The notes: generated by a model from the sequence alone, not told the origin. DNA of 64,000 nucleotides from Allium sativum (GCA_030737875.1 CM060919.1:805611160-805675159); one strand, 5' to 3'. Shown: positions 1 to 10,969, numbered from the stretch's first letter. Program-made: numbers and translations.

Positions 1-1558
1 TGAGGGGGTAGAGATAGGTGAGAGTACAGAGAAGAGACTGGAGAGTTGACTTTGTAGCTACATCTGGAATTAGAAGGATCTTGGAAACTAAAGGAGGAGT
101 CATCTAGTTTAGATAAAGAATTTGGAATTAATGATGAAGAAGTTGCACCATCAGTTGCTAATATGGATGTAGATGCATCATTATTAGCTTCCAGCTTAGA
201 CAAATTTTCCAGAATAGAGAAATTATTATGGAGAAGCAACTCTTCATTGACTAATTCATTGGTTACTTCATTGTCAACTATAATTTGTTTTCCTTTGTTC
301 AAACTAGAATTTGTAACTGCTTTGCTTGGAGAATTCTTCATTTCAGGCTTAGTTTTCTCACCTTTGGACTCACTTTGATTATGCATTGTACCTCCGCTGT
401 CAATAATTAAAGCATTATTCACTTTATGCTGTATTTTTTCCCCTTTGCAAAGATCATTCCCTTCTGCTTGATCATTGGCCATTGTAGAAGCCGCATTCTG
501 AGTCAATTTAGAGTTTACTTTCTTGACCCAAATCTATTTCTTTTTGTTAATCACTTCTTTCCAATCATTCTGGTCGCGTGGAATCTTATCATTTTTTCAA
601 TTCTGTGTGTCGTTAAAGCCTCTGTTTCCATATGCCTTGTCTTTCTACTCATAGTGATGCTCATCTTCCATTACCTCATTACTTGTGTTATGCTCACACT
701 CCAATGTGCTGTGACCAAAAACTTTGCAAATGATACAGACAGATGGTCTCCATTCATAAGATACTTTAACTGATGGACAACTGACACCGAGTTCATCAAC
801 TTCAATGTTGTCTGGTAGCTCAAAGTACAGATTTATCTCTACTAAAGCTTTTTCATATTTAAAGAATTGCATTTTTCTATACTCTCGTCAAAACAAATAA
901 GTCTACCAATGTGACATACAAGCCAGTTGATCCCATAAAGTGTCCAGAGAATGAGGGATATTCTATGTAAGTGAGTCCAAATCGGAACTTTCCTGATTTG
1001 AGATTGTGAGCTACCGATAGCGGGATCCCATCTAGTAATGATAAACATACAACCCCTAATGAAAACAGGGTCAGCGTGCAATACCTTCTCCTTATCTTGT
1101 TCATTTGAAAATTTGATAAAAAAATTGAATCCATCATACTTTATATCAACCTCTCCATTCAGTTTTTAACACTTACGTAAGAAATTCACAACAGATGTGT
1201 ATGAAAGTGTACCATCTAAGAAAAATCCAACAACGTAATCGTTCTAGAATTTCATTCCTTCTTGCTTAACTAGATCAGGAATTTTCTTTCTAGCAGCATC
1301 TCTTGGAATGTCGAAGTGAATGGGTTTGTAGCTACCAACAGTATGTGATAATGCCTTGAAAAGTGAAGAAAAGTCAAATTTTGTTGGTGGAGGATTCCGG
1401 GTGGAAGAGCTAGAAGCTAATGGCCTTGATGAAGTTGAAGTGTTTAAAGGAATGTTACTAAGAGGGATAGAGGAAGAAGGGGATTTAATTAGATTTATTG
1501 GCAAGATTGTGGTAATTGCAGGGTGAGAGTTATCAGGATTGCTAGATCCGTTGATCAA
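1..1558 (-). pseudogene. DUF4283/zinc-knuckle protein relic (LINE ORF1-like)
   Basis: Minus-strand coding remnant broken by frameshifts and stops. From the N-terminal side (high coordinates) there is a Ser/Pro-rich leader (about 1558-1244). A DUF4283-like nucleic-acid-binding core follows (about 1140-880), with the features RWDP, then an IPIW-like segment read here as VPIWTHL, then a region ending in ICFDESIEKC. A CX2CX4HX4C zinc knuckle (CIICKVFGHSTLEC) lies near 700-745. A low-complexity Lys/Asn/Ser-rich tail remains mostly open down to base 1. Known: this domain order is typical of plant L1-type LINE ORF1 products and of domesticated DUF4283 genes, which act as RNA-binding chaperones in retrotransposition. 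Inferred: a dead LINE ORF1, because at least two frame changes are needed and no ORF2 is visible. The element continues past the window edge. Confidence 0.72.
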
Positions 1559-1627
1559 ATGGTCAGTAATGACAATGTTTGGATCAGCTGGTGTTGTGTT
1601 GATTAGATGAAGATGGAACTATAGTTC

Positions 1628-2925
1628 AAAATGAAGCAAGGTTAGTTGTTTAAGGTTGCAATCAAGAGAAAGGGGTTAAGTTTGAAGAAATAATCGCTTT
1701 AGTGGCACGACTTGAAGTTATAATAATATTATTAGCTTTTGGTTGCCATCAAAATTCATTTCAAATGGATGTCAGAAATGTCTTTTTAAATGGTTTCATA
1801 AAAGAAAATGTTTATGTCTAACAACTTCCTTTGTTTATATATGAAAAATATTTGTCATGTTTTTAAACTGAAGAAGGCTTTTAGTGAACTAAATCAAACT
1901 CCTCGTGCTTGGTATGAAAGATTGAAAAATCATTTACTTAACATAAAATTTCAAACTAGTAAAATAGATAAAACAATATTTATTAAAAATGAAAATAATT
2001 ATAAAATAGTAATGCCAATTTATGTGGATGACATCATTTTTGGATCAACTAACGAATAACTATGCGAAAATGTTTCTATTATAATGAAGAATGAATTTGA
2101 AATGTCTCATACGGAAAACCTTATTTTTTCTTAGGCTTATAAATTAAACAACAAGATAATAGAATTTTTATATTTCATGAAAAATGTTGTAAGGAATTAC
2201 TAAAACGTTTTGGAATAGATACCTCTAGTATCCAATGAGAACTAGTTTGCACTTATACAAAGATGAAAATGGAAAATAATTCGGTCAAAATTTATGTAGT
2301 AATATGACTTGATCTATTTTTATATATAACAACTAGTAGACAAATATAATAATGATCACGTTATCGAGCAGTACTTTTTAGTTTATGATATTTAACCAAC
2401 ATTAAGGATTATGATCTTTTCTACATGAAACGTGGTTCCGTTGATCTAGTATCATATAGTAACGAAGATTTTGGAGGTTGTAAAATAGATAGAAAAAGCA
2501 CTAGTTGTACATACCACTTTATCGATCAATCTTCAGTCTCATGGTTTAGTAAAAAGCAAAGTTGTGTTTCCCTCTTGATATATGAAGGCGAGTACATATT
2601 AGCTGCTCTAGCATTTGCACAAGTAATTTATATGTGATAAACCCTTCAGGATTGCGAAAATATAATAAATAAATGTCATATATATTGTGATAATACAAGT
2701 GTATCAAACTTTTCCAAAATTTCAGTTTATCATTGTTGAACAAAACACATTGACATTCAACATCATTTACTTAGTGATAATGTAGAAAAGGAAATTTTAA
2801 TTATCGAACTAGTAAGAATTAAAAAGAAAATTGTTGATATATTTAATAAGCCACTATATAAATCAACATTTGTAAAACTTAGACCAGATTTAGATGCATG
2901 TTCTCTTAGTCAACTTCTTTAACTA
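1628..2925 (+). pseudogene. Ty1/copia reverse transcriptase-RNase H relic
   Basis: Degenerate copia pol. In order: an N-terminal RT block (NEARLVV, then a GVKFEE-like stretch and QMDVRNVFLNGF, about 1630-1815); the region with FKLKKAF and PRAWYERL (1860-1930); the catalytic YVDDIIFGSTNE box (about 2020-2057, both Asp retained); an ELLKRFGID segment near 2190; RNase H with SYSNEDFGGCKIDRKSTS and VSWFSKKQ (2455-2565); and a C-terminal IDIFNKPL-like tail near 2840. Several stops and frameshifts separate the blocks. Known: the box wording and the Cys-containing RNase H segment resemble the SIRE/Tork side of Ty1/copia. No gag, integrase or recognisable LTRs remain. It abuts the oppositely oriented LINE relic. 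Confidence 0.85.
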
Positions 2926-4399
2926 TACCATATGATATAACACTGGATATATGCACCAAAAGGAAAATGTGCTTGGTCTTCTCTCAAGTTTGAAGAAGTT
3001 GCCACAACATTTGATGATTGTCATATTGATGATAAGAAGCCTTGGGATTACAATGTGAATTTTATTAGAAGCAAAAACAACAAAGGTAATAACCTAACTG
3101 TATAAAAAGCAAAATTATGAAATTTTCTGGTACACTACCTACAAAAGAACGATCTTGTATCAAGAAGGAATCCCCTATTTCAAAAAATGAAAAACAAATT
3201 CTTCATATCACACCGAAAACAAGTAAAGACTTCAATGATCAAACCGCATTATTAAATGTGTTATGTAACCTATTTCAAAAAAAGAAAAACAAATTCTTCA
3301 TATCACACTGAAAACAAGTAAAGACTTCAATGATCAAATCGCATTATTAAATGTGATATGTATCCTATTTCAAAAAATGTCAAACAATTTCTTCATATCA
3401 CACCGAAAAACAAGTAAAGACTTCAATGATCAAACCGCATTATTAAAAGTAATATGTATTTGTAGCAAATAAACAAAATAAATAAAAACATTTTACTATT
3501 ATTACTGCCAAAGAATCCAAAAATCAAAAGTAAAAATGAGCCGGATGTTTGGAAATGTATCTCAGACGTTTGAATAAAAAGTTCAAAACAAACATAGTAT
3601 AGAATCAGACGTGTAATATTACTTCCAAGCATCTTAGATATTTCCCAGATTTTCACTTGGTATATACACAAGCGTCTAAGTTAACATCCTGGCATCCAAA
3701 AATATTTTTGGGAATTCACCTACGATCAGATATTTGAATTTGCTACCAAAAGTCTGATTTTTTTTTTTTTTTTGAGAAACAACTCTGAAGCATCCAGATA
3801 TCAGGACTTTATATTTAGACATCTGACACCATATTCTGAAAAGAAATCTGATAGCACTCAGGTGTCTGAACACACTCCCCATGCGCCATAATACCTGACA
3901 TTTCTTTTTAAAATGGACATCCGTTCACTTACTTCTCGCTACTTCACTGCTTTTTTTATGCAAACTTACTTCCACTTTAGATCAAATTCAGTGGATCATA
4001 AGAAACTGAAAGAGAACAAACCTTCTCTTCTTCACAAGCTTCCGTAGTTATTGATGCTCATGTCCAAAAATGGTTTCTCAATAGTATTCCATCAACGGAA
4101 AGTTCGACGATATAAAGAAAAAGATTCTACATATTGGTCCAAATTGTCATCTGCACAAGCTTCATGATTAAAGTACCGGAAAACTTTTTATTCAAGCTAG
4201 AATTGAGAAGCTTGTCGATTATGAACATAATCAGGTAACATTCGACCAACTCGTTTTTTTACCTTCTCTATCAAAACTTATGCAGTTCAAATATCTGACA
4301 ACTACCCAACAACGAAGAATGTATACGGGAGGTTGTAAAGATAAATTCTAGAATATTGGAGAATTTTGGACTGTACAACGAAAAAAGGCAACTCTGGGA
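2926..4399. other. Unassigned AT-rich intergenic DNA
   Basis: No coding region is supportable here. It contains a short tandem array (listed separately), an oligo-T run near 3770-3785 and several short phrases of the type 'catctgacac' repeated loosely at 3540-3880. This may be the decayed 3' flank or LTR of the preceding copia relic, but no matching 5' partner is visible. Confidence 0.4.
3171..3450. repeat. Three-copy tandem repeat, period about 95 bp
   Basis: The phrase ttcaatgatcaaaccgcatt recurs at 3231, 3326 (one change) and 3422, giving periods of 95 and 96 bp. Each unit also carries a 'cttcatatcacaccgaaaa' segment and an 'aaagacttcaatg' segment. Units differ by a few substitutions and small indels, so the array is old. 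It lies just 3' of the copia relic. No coding frame spans it. Confidence 0.8.
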
Positions 4400-4870
4400 A
4401 ACTTATACAATTTAATTTAAATAATATAATTTCATTAATGACCGAATGTGCAGGATTCAAAATAATTCGGATTTTGGTGAAACCAAAAATATTTAAATCG
4501 GTTTAATAATATCTTTCCAACGAATCTGAAAAATTAGAATTTCATAGTGGGAATCAGAAGTTATGGTCAGTTAAATATTCAGAATAGTCACTATGGAATT
4601 TATATATATATATTAATATAATAATTAGCCATTTTGCAAACGACCTCCGTTTTCGACGAAACAACTTTGGTTGAATCCGGAATGTCAAATTATTAAAAGA
4701 TTTCAATTTTCATAATTTTTGGAATTAATATGTGAGTGTGGCAAAAGAAAATGTGTTTTGTCAATTTCAGTCAATTTGGATCAACCAGAAAATGGCCATT
4801 TTTCAAATGGTCTCCAAATTCGATGAAATTAATTTTGTTAGGACCGTATCATCAAAACATAGCTAGATTT
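4400..4870 (+). repeat. Diverged fragment of the giant-LTR family
   Basis: Two related blocks start near 4636 (gcaaacgacctccg...) and near 4797, about 161 bp apart. They match by eye the paired blocks in the U3 part of the giant LTRs at 30917/31077 and 58499/58660, with the same order and spacing. Similarity covers only part of the LTR and is clearly lower than between the two large copies, so this is an old truncated fragment. Confidence 0.6.
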
Positions 4871-5029
4871 ATTTTTCGGTTCATTACAGCTCCCCAACTA
4901 TAGGACTGCTGGCACCAATTTCTTGAAGATAACATAAAGTAGTGGAAAGCCATGAATCATAGACCATGACCTACGATTGTAAATCGTTTACTTATCAACC
5001 CGATTAATCTCATCCTAGTTGTCACAAGC

Positions 5030-5287
5030 TGTTGAGACAGGTCCCATATTGAGAAATTTATAAAATAAATATTGTATAACTATTAAGAGTTCACCCTTCA
5101 CATTGGCAGTTAGTTTTGTGAGAGCTTGGGTTCTCTAACATGGTATCAGAGCAGGTTTAATTCGTGTGCACAAGCTGTTGAGACAAGTCTCACATCGGAG
5201 AATTTTTAAAATAAATCATGTATAACTATTAAGAGTCCACACTTCACATTGCCAATTGTTTTTGTGATAATTTGAGACTCTCTAAAA
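5030..5287 (+). mobile_element. TRIM (terminal-repeat retrotransposon in miniature)
   Basis: Two direct repeats of about 111 bp (5030-5140 and 5176-5287) both begin TGTTGAGACA. The first ends ...CTCTAACA, the second ...CTCTAAAA. Directly after the first repeat is a 12-base match to an initiator-Met tRNA primer-binding site, TGGTATCAGAGC (5141-5152), followed by only about 20 bases of internal sequence. The flanks are CAAGC (5025-5029) and CGAGC (5288-5292), a five-base target duplication with one mismatch. No coding capacity. Known: TRIMs have LTRs of this size and an iMet PBS and rely on other elements for proteins. The internal region is unusually short, so a tandem LTR arrangement is an alternative. 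Confidence 0.75.
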
Positions 5288-5292
5288 CGAGC

Positions 5293-5944
5293 AAATTTAT
5301 GCAGTGATTTCCAGCACATACATTGTATTTTCGGAGGTATTTAGATCAACTAGTCTCTCTTCATTCTTAAAGAAATGAATTCGTTTGAACATAGTAAAGA
5401 AGATCATTGATAAGGTAGAACACCAATCATTGAAGGAGAACAGGAGCACCAATCTCTCCTCATGAAGAATCTCATGGTGATGTTCCTACAGTGCCATTTG
5501 AATGGTTGCCCATTCAAAAGGAAGAGGAGTATAGCATGGGAGATTGTCAATGATCACAAGATTATCATGCTAAATTATCAATGGTCGATGACTATTATGG
5601 GAAATACTCCGCTAATCTAAATAAAGATCAAAATTGGTAACTTCTACAATTTTATATTTTCAACTGTTGTTTTCGTTGTGGTTGCGTTGTAAACATTGTA
5701 AAGTTATTGTAATTTGTGACTATGATGTTGTTACCATTGCATTTTGTGATTGTTATGTTATTATTTGTAATCTTGTTGTCATTGTGAGCATGTAAAACTA
5801 CGGTTTTGTGAAAATGTTGAGTTGCAACTATGTGATTGTATATAATGTATCTATTTTTTTCATCTAATTATGCAAATCATTTTCATATGATGAAGGGGAA
5901 TAAAATATAGTGGGAGCATGTAGATAGGGAGCACTTCTTAGAGG
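5293..5944. other. Unassigned intergenic DNA
   Basis: About 650 bp without a supportable gene. A short open stretch near 5440-5640 reads protein-like in one plus frame (EEYSMGDCQ, then a stop, then DYHAKLSMVDDYYGKY), but I recognise no family. GT-rich low-complexity sequence follows at 5650-5830. Confidence 0.3.
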
Positions 5945-6227
5945 GTTTTCAATTTTTTATTTTTTTTTGAACAAAAAAGGGTACTTAATTAAATAAAAGA
6001 GGAGTACAAACCGGTTGAGTTGGCATGAATATTACAACACACACATAAGAAATATTATACAACATAAAAGACAACCAACTCAAACCAAAATAAGGACACA
6101 CAAACACAAATTCTGAACAAGACGAAACAAAACAAAAATAAACTACCCGCTATATAACACAAGAGGCCACAAACCCATCTCCAAAATTCTAGCATGCAGC
6201 TACACCTTAAAATTAAACACTAAAACC

Positions 6228-6957
6228 TATTGGGGAAATCTCGGTCTTTCCCTCTTCGTGAAGTTAAGATAGACACTTTAAGATCAAAAGTAGCAACGGA
6301 AGCACAAGGGTTTATAATTCTCCAATATGGAGATTCTTCCACTATACAAAAGAATAGTAGGATTACAAGAATATGATTACAAAAGTAACCCACACTCAGT
6401 GGCTCACTAAGCTTGAGGATAAAGACTTTCCCAGCTATCTCTCTCCAACTCTCAATTTTTTCTCACTCAAAGGAGTGGCTTCTCTCTTGATTCTTCTTGG
6501 ATTCTTGGATTGTAATAAAGGCTCCTTCTCCTATTTATACTACTCAACCTCCATAATGAATGGTGGAGATTACTTACATCCAAGGGTGGAGATTGATTCT
6601 CTAGAATGCTCCATACTCTCTAGGTATCTCTACACTCTTCCATTCCCTTATGCATCCTTCCATACTCTTCCGTAAGGTTCCACACATCTCCAGAATATTC
6701 CAGAGGGTTCTACACTCTTCCACAAGCTTCTAGAGGATTCTACACTTCTCTAGAGTTCTCCAGTCATACTCTTCCGTAAGGTTCCGGAAGGTTTCACACA
6801 TCTCCAAAATATTCCAGATGGTTCCACACTCTTCCACAAGCTTCTAGAGAACTCTACACTTCTCTAGAGTTCTATGGAACATTCTAGAAAATTCTAGATT
6901 TCCCTAGAAAGGTCTAGAATTTTCTAGAAACTCCCTAATTAAGGAGGGATCCCAACA
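6228..6957 (-). repeat. 3' LTR of the deleted copia element (left copy)
   Basis: 730-bp direct repeat of 7478-8229. In element orientation this is the downstream LTR, preceded by the polypurine tract. The outermost dinucleotide is changed (TA instead of TG on the plus strand). Confidence 0.9.
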
Positions 6958-7477
6958 AATCTCCCCCTACCGACTTAATTGGGGGGTAGTAGTATGCCGA
7001 CACCTTGATAGCAATCTTCAAACTTCTTTGGTACTACCTTGGTCATCATGGCAGACCAGTTCTCATCTGTGTGAACCTTGTCAAGATGTATTTGCTTTTC
7101 CTCGAGGACTCCTCGGATTGATAACATCTTTACCACGGGAGAGAATCTCTTCAAAATTAGTACTTTTTCATGTCCAATCCTTTGGCGACTAACCGAGCTT
7201 TATAGCGAGGCTTTGAACGGTTCTCTTCGGTCTTGATTCTATACACCCACTTATTCTTCAAAGCTCTTCTCCCTTTTGGTAGCTCCACTAGTTTATATGT
7301 GTTATTCTCATGCAAGGATTATATTTCTTCTTACGTGACTATTCTCCACTCTTCTTTATGACAATCACTCATTATTTCTTTATAGCTTTGAGGCTCCCCC
7401 TCAGCAGTGAGCATCATTATCCTCCATCTTGAGCTTACACGAGCTTGATTACGCTATGGATGAACCTGGCTCTGCAC
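6958..7477 (-). pseudogene. Copia pol remnant: RT start fused to RNase H end
   Basis: On the minus strand the interior reads EPQSYKEIMSDCHKEEWRIV, then a segment with YKLVELPKGRRALKNKWVYRI and KPRYKARLVAKGLD, which is the start of a copia reverse transcriptase. After frame changes it passes directly to the C-terminal RNase H tail (VHT.EN......VVP-like, ending ILLPPN). The whole central RT and most of RNase H are missing, as are gag, protease and integrase. The junction is near 7120. The remnant cannot encode a functional enzyme. The short interior flanked by complete LTRs implies an internal deletion rather than a solo-LTR event. Confidence 0.85.
7457..7477 (-). other. Primer-binding site (initiator-Met tRNA type, degenerate)
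   Basis: On the minus strand, directly inside the right LTR, the sequence CAGAGCCAGGTTC matches the 3' end complement of plant initiator-Met tRNA beyond its first few bases. Several of the usual leading bases are missing, probably a small deletion. It fixes the element's orientation as minus. Confidence 0.75.
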
Positions 7478-8229
7478 TGTTGGAGAAATCTCGGTCTTTC
7501 CCTCTTCGTGAAGTTAAGATAGGCACTTTAAGATTAAAAGTAGCAACGGAAGCACACGGGTTTATAATTCTCCAATATGGAGATTCTTCCACTGTACAAA
7601 AGAATAGTAGGATTACAAGAATATGATTACAAAAGTAACTCACACTCGGTGGCTCACTAAGCTTGAGGATAAAGACTTCCCAAACTATCTCTCTTTTCTC
7701 TCAAAGAGGCTCTCTCTAACTCTCAAGTTTTTCTCACTCTAAGGAGTGGCTTCTCTCTTGATTCTTCTTGGATTCTTGGATTGTAATAAAGGCTTCTTCT
7801 CCTATTTATACTACTCAACCTCCATAATGAATGGTGGAGATTACTTGACATCCAAGGGTAGAGATTGATTCTCTAGAATGCTCCATACTCTCTAGGTATC
7901 TCTACACTCTTCCATTCCCTTATGCATCCTTCCATACTCTTCCGTAAGGTTCCGGAAGGTTCCACACATCTCCAGAATATTCCAGAGGGTTCCACACTCT
8001 TCCACAAGCTTCTAGAGGGTTCTACACTTCCCTAGAGTTTCCCAGTCATACTTTTCCGTAAGGTTCCACACATCTCCAGAATATTCCAGATGGTTCCACA
8101 CTCTTCCACAAGCTTCTAGAGAATTCTACACTTCTCTAGAGTTCTCCGGAACATTCTAGAAAATTTTAGATTTCTCTAGAAAGGTCTAGAATTTTCTAGA
8201 AACTCTCTAATTAAGGAGGGATCCCAACA
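7478..8229 (-). repeat. 5' LTR of the deleted copia element (right copy)
   Basis: 752-bp direct repeat of 6228-6957 with intact TGTTGG...CCAACA ends. It is about 20 bp longer than its partner because of small indels within its internal short repeats. Confidence 0.9.
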
Positions 8230-8792
8230 AAACCATATTGCCCAGAAGACATCAAAAGCCCATCCAGATATTACCAACAAGAGCCTCCACCACAAACAAA
8301 ACAACCACATACGAAAACCCGGGGTAGAACTCCGGATGAGAAGAATCAAGCACCAAGCATATATCAAGCACCAAGGAAATTACTCCACATATAATAAGGG
8401 AATGAACCCACATCCAACAACCCACTTCAGCAACCAACGGATAGCTCAACTTAAAACCCAAGGATACAACAAAAACCATCAAAATTCACTTCAGACATCA
8501 ACTAACCCCAAGACTGAAGAAAACAAACCGGCAGAAAAGACGCAGGAATAAAGGTAATTGGCACTCCAAACAAAGTTTGAAGAAACTGACATCAAGCACA
8601 AAACCTTTAACAAAGCAGAACAAGACTAACAACAGAAAGAAAAGACTTCACAAGCAAAAAAAGAAAAGACTGCACACCAACAACAGCTGATCATTTCTTG
8701 GAAAATTCTCCACACATAACACCATTAGTATTACCCCCTTCCTCATTCGACTTCTTAGACTTCGACCTTTGAAACTGTGAAATCAGCTTAGT

Positions 8793-9125
8793 TCATTCAG
8801 GATTATCCTCAACTAGTGGTTCATCAAACACCCATTGTCCTTTTCCTTTGAATTTCCCTGATTTGACTATAACCTTTTTCTTTTTAAAACTACTTGATGA
8901 ACTATCGGATTCTTCCATTTGGGAATAATTTACAATGTCTGTAACATAAATATGATTTTCTGTGCTTTTATCAAAATTAACATTCTTCACAGCATCGTCT
9001 CTAGAGCTAAAAAACTCCTTATTACCCACTTTACTCGGAATTTTATCTTCTTGCATGTAATCATTGTTAACTCCAACATCCTTAGAATGAATATCAGATT
9101 TCTCCTTACTACCATCAATACACAA
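8793..9125 (-). pseudogene. Charged Ser-rich ORF, LINE ORF1 C-terminus-like
   Basis: 110-codon minus-strand frame, rich in Lys, Asp and Ser, with a KKKKVIVKSGKFKGKGQWVF stretch. It has no recognisable domain. Position (upstream of the LINE 3' untranslated region) and composition resemble the low-complexity tail of DUF4283-type LINE ORF1 proteins, such as the relic at 1-1558. Family assignment is an inference. It may simply be a chance frame. Confidence 0.35.
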
Positions 9126-9690
9126 TCATGATGAAAGAACATTCCTTATTCTATGTGTAAAACAGATCCACTGTCATCATTATTTTCAGTTTTATTATAT
9201 AGTTATCATCATCAAAAAGAATGAGAATGTTACATTCTCACCTTTAGAGTTTTAATAGCAACAAACATACAAAATATATTGTTATGTTAGGTAACCATTT
9301 GCATGTATGAGACTAAAAAGGTCAAGCTAGAAACAAAAAATCATTTTCTTCAAGAGAAGAATGCTAATGATCAAACAAAAATCTATGGATGGATCATTTA
9401 GTTATATATTAGATGCCTAATACAATGTTCCTTGAAAAACACACACAGCATTGATCAATATGCTTCAATTTCATTATCATGACATTAGTCACTTCCATAT
9501 CTCCACTTTGACATGTCCTCCTCAACAATTACAACTCTTTGTTAACTTGAACATTTTAAAAGTTGATAACTTTTAAAAACTATATATACACACACATACA
9601 CATATCATACACAAGCTATCATGAGCAGTTTCATAATTTAAGGAAAATGCAAAGACAGAAGCCAAAAAAAGTGTAATTTGATCACTGGTT
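9126..9690. other. Intergenic DNA, nothing recognised
   Basis: AT-rich sequence without supported ORFs or repeats. A short CA/TA microsatellite lies near 9580-9610. This is the far 3' flank of the RCI2 gene. Confidence 0.4.
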
Positions 9691-9756
9691 CTCTTTCATA
9701 AACAAGAGGTATGTGATTTCTTGGTTGCTAATATATTTCATATCTACACCACTCCG

Positions 9757-10157
9757 ACCATCTTCCTTTGGTTCTTTCCTTGGCCCGTGAGCTTTCCCCA
9801 TGCTGGCGCAACCGGCAACAACGCTAACCCAAAAATTTGATTCATTATTTCCTTTCAGGTTTGATTTGGTAAGTATTTGTATGGAAGAAGATAACATAGC
9901 AGTGAGAGAATGACAAAATGAAAGAATAGCATATATATATATATAAGATAACAAGTAACTAAGCAGCGGTGAAGATTAAAATTCAAACACACAAACATTT
10001 GAATACTCACAAATTACATCTGTAATAAAACACAAGAGTTCACCACCCAAATAAAGAGAGGAAACAGAAAGAGTCATGCAACAAGTACATAAATAGCATA
10101 TATAATTCCAGGGATATAACCCAGGACTGTCAACAGCAAGCAGATCCAAAACTCCAC
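9757..10157 (-). repeat. Downstream copy of a tandem duplication (RCI2 terminal exon plus 3' flank)
   Basis: This block matches 10211-10628 throughout, with an offset of 454 bp at one end and 471 bp at the other because of small indels. It contains, on the minus strand, a copy of RCI2 exon 2, its 3' flank and about 250 bp beyond. Unequal crossing-over or slippage is the likely origin. The open minus-strand frames in the 3' flank of both copies differ by replacement changes and are probably not coding. Confidence 0.9.
10074..10157 (-). other. Duplicated RCI2 terminal exon (intact, possible alternative exon)
   Basis: An 84-base open block encodes the same 27 residues as RCI2 exon 2 (VEFWICLLLTVLGYIPGIIY, then AIYVLVA) followed by TGA. 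It is preceded on the minus strand by the same ctgtgcag acceptor. It differs from the proximal exon at four bases (acg/aca, gtg/gtc, ggc/ggt, ggg/gga), all in third codon positions and all synonymous. No exon 1 copy lies between the two terminal exons, so on its own it is not a gene. Splicing exon 1 to it would use an intron of 586 bp and yield an identical protein with a different 3' UTR. Confidence 0.8.
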
Positions 10158-10544
10158 CTGCACAGATATAATTCATTACTCCGTCGTCCTCCAATTTCTA
10201 CAACACTCACACCATCTTCCTTTGGTTCTTTCAATGGCCCGTGAGCTTTCCCCAGGCTGGCGCAACCGGCAACAACGCCAAACCAAAAATTTGATTCATT
10301 ATTCCCTTTCAGGTTTGATTTGGTAAATATTTGCATGGAAGAAGATAATATAGCAGTGAGAGAATGGCAGAATGAAAGAATAACATACATACATAAGATT
10401 AAGATGGCAACTAACTAAGCACTAATTAAGCAGTAGTGAAGATTAAAATTCAAACACACTGACATTTGAATACTCACAAATTACATTACATCTGTAATAA
10501 AACATAGAGTTCACCACCCAATTAAAGAGAGGAAACAGAAACAG

Positions 10545-10824
10545 TCATGCAACAAGTACATAAATAGCATATATAATCCCAGGGATATAGCCCAGCACCG
10601 TCAACAGCAAGCAGATCCAAAACTCCACCTGCACAGAAACATTCAACAATCAACCCCAACGCTCCATAGTCTCAATATTGCATGCAATAAATTGTATATA
10701 TAACGTCGTAAACTGAAGAGGTAGTAATAATAGTAATACGTACAGCACATCCAAAGCGAAGAAAAACGCCTAGCGGAGGCAGAATGATGGCCAGAATCAC
10801 CTCTAGAAATGTCTCGTTCCCCAT
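10545..10824 (-). CDS. RCI2: RCI2/PMP3-type small hydrophobic membrane protein (two exons)
   Basis: Join of exon 1 (10824-10744, 27 codons) and exon 2 (10628-10545, 27 codons plus TGA), with a 115-bp GT-AG intron (gtacgt...ctgtgcag). The product is 54 residues, the typical family length. It starts MGNETFLEVILAIILPPLGV and ends AIYVLVA. Two hydrophobic segments (about residues 5-22 and 30-50) flank the signature LPPLGVFLRFGC; the Cys-Ala/Val junction is the splice site. Known: UPF0057/Pmp3 proteins (RCI2, LTI6) are plasma-membrane proteins induced by cold, salt and ABA that limit Na+ entry and membrane hyperpolarisation. Both splice sites and the reading frame are intact, so this looks functional. 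A second copy of exon 2 lies downstream, and ABRE-type motifs lie upstream. It is the only host gene I can recognise in the window. Confidence 0.95.
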
Positions 10825-10969
10825 TATTTTTGTTTTCTTTTACGAGTACGGAATTAAAATGGGTTTTATTGGGGATGAAGGAGTTACGAAGAGAGGGCAA
10901 AATAAACGTTGATGAGGTTTCAGATTTGAAGGCGGTTTTGATAACTGACTATTTCAGTATGCATGCTGG

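Larger units (their letters stand above)
6228..8229 (-). mobile_element. Internally deleted Ty1/copia element with both LTRs
   Basis: LTRs lie at 6228-6957 and 7478-8229 with a 520-bp interior. The right LTR has canonical ends TGTTGG...CCAACA; the left copy starts TATTGG (one base changed) and ends CCAACA. Flanks are AAACC at 6223-6227 and AAACC at 8230-8234, a perfect 5-bp target duplication. On the minus strand a degenerate initiator-Met PBS (CAGAGCCAGGTTC) adjoins the right LTR. A purine-rich tract (ggtagggggaga) adjoins the left LTR. The element therefore runs right to left. It is inserted in the LINE relic. The LTRs are rich in tandem 'ttccagagggttc/cacactcttccacaagcttctagag' type repeats. 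Confidence 0.93.
5945..9125 (-). mobile_element. LINE-like relic with 3' oligo(A) tail, interrupted by copia insertion
   Basis: Read on the minus strand, 9125-8230 continues into 6227-5945 once the copia insertion is removed. The 3' end has a GT/T-rich untranslated region, then an 'aattaagtaccc' phrase and an A-rich tail (T runs at 5953-5969 on the plus strand). This is the usual ending of plant L1-type LINEs. The upstream part holds a charged Ser-rich reading frame (see 8793-9125). No ORF2 endonuclease or RT motifs are present, so the body is deleted. The 5' boundary is uncertain. Confidence 0.5.

Noticed and set aside
163..773. Two plus-strand ORFs at the window start
   Set aside because: Antisense shadows of the DUF4283/zinc-knuckle relic, whose minus-strand frames carry the recognisable motifs.
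9682..10390. Two similar minus-strand ORFs (KSNLKGNNESNFW type) as a duplicated gene
   Set aside because: They are the duplicated 3' flank of RCI2. Differences include replacements and frame breaks, and one frame overlaps exon 2 in the wrong frame.
10643..10900. 85-codon minus-strand ORF over RCI2 exon 1
   Set aside because: It is an out-of-frame shadow; the spliced two-exon model gives the exact family length and signature.
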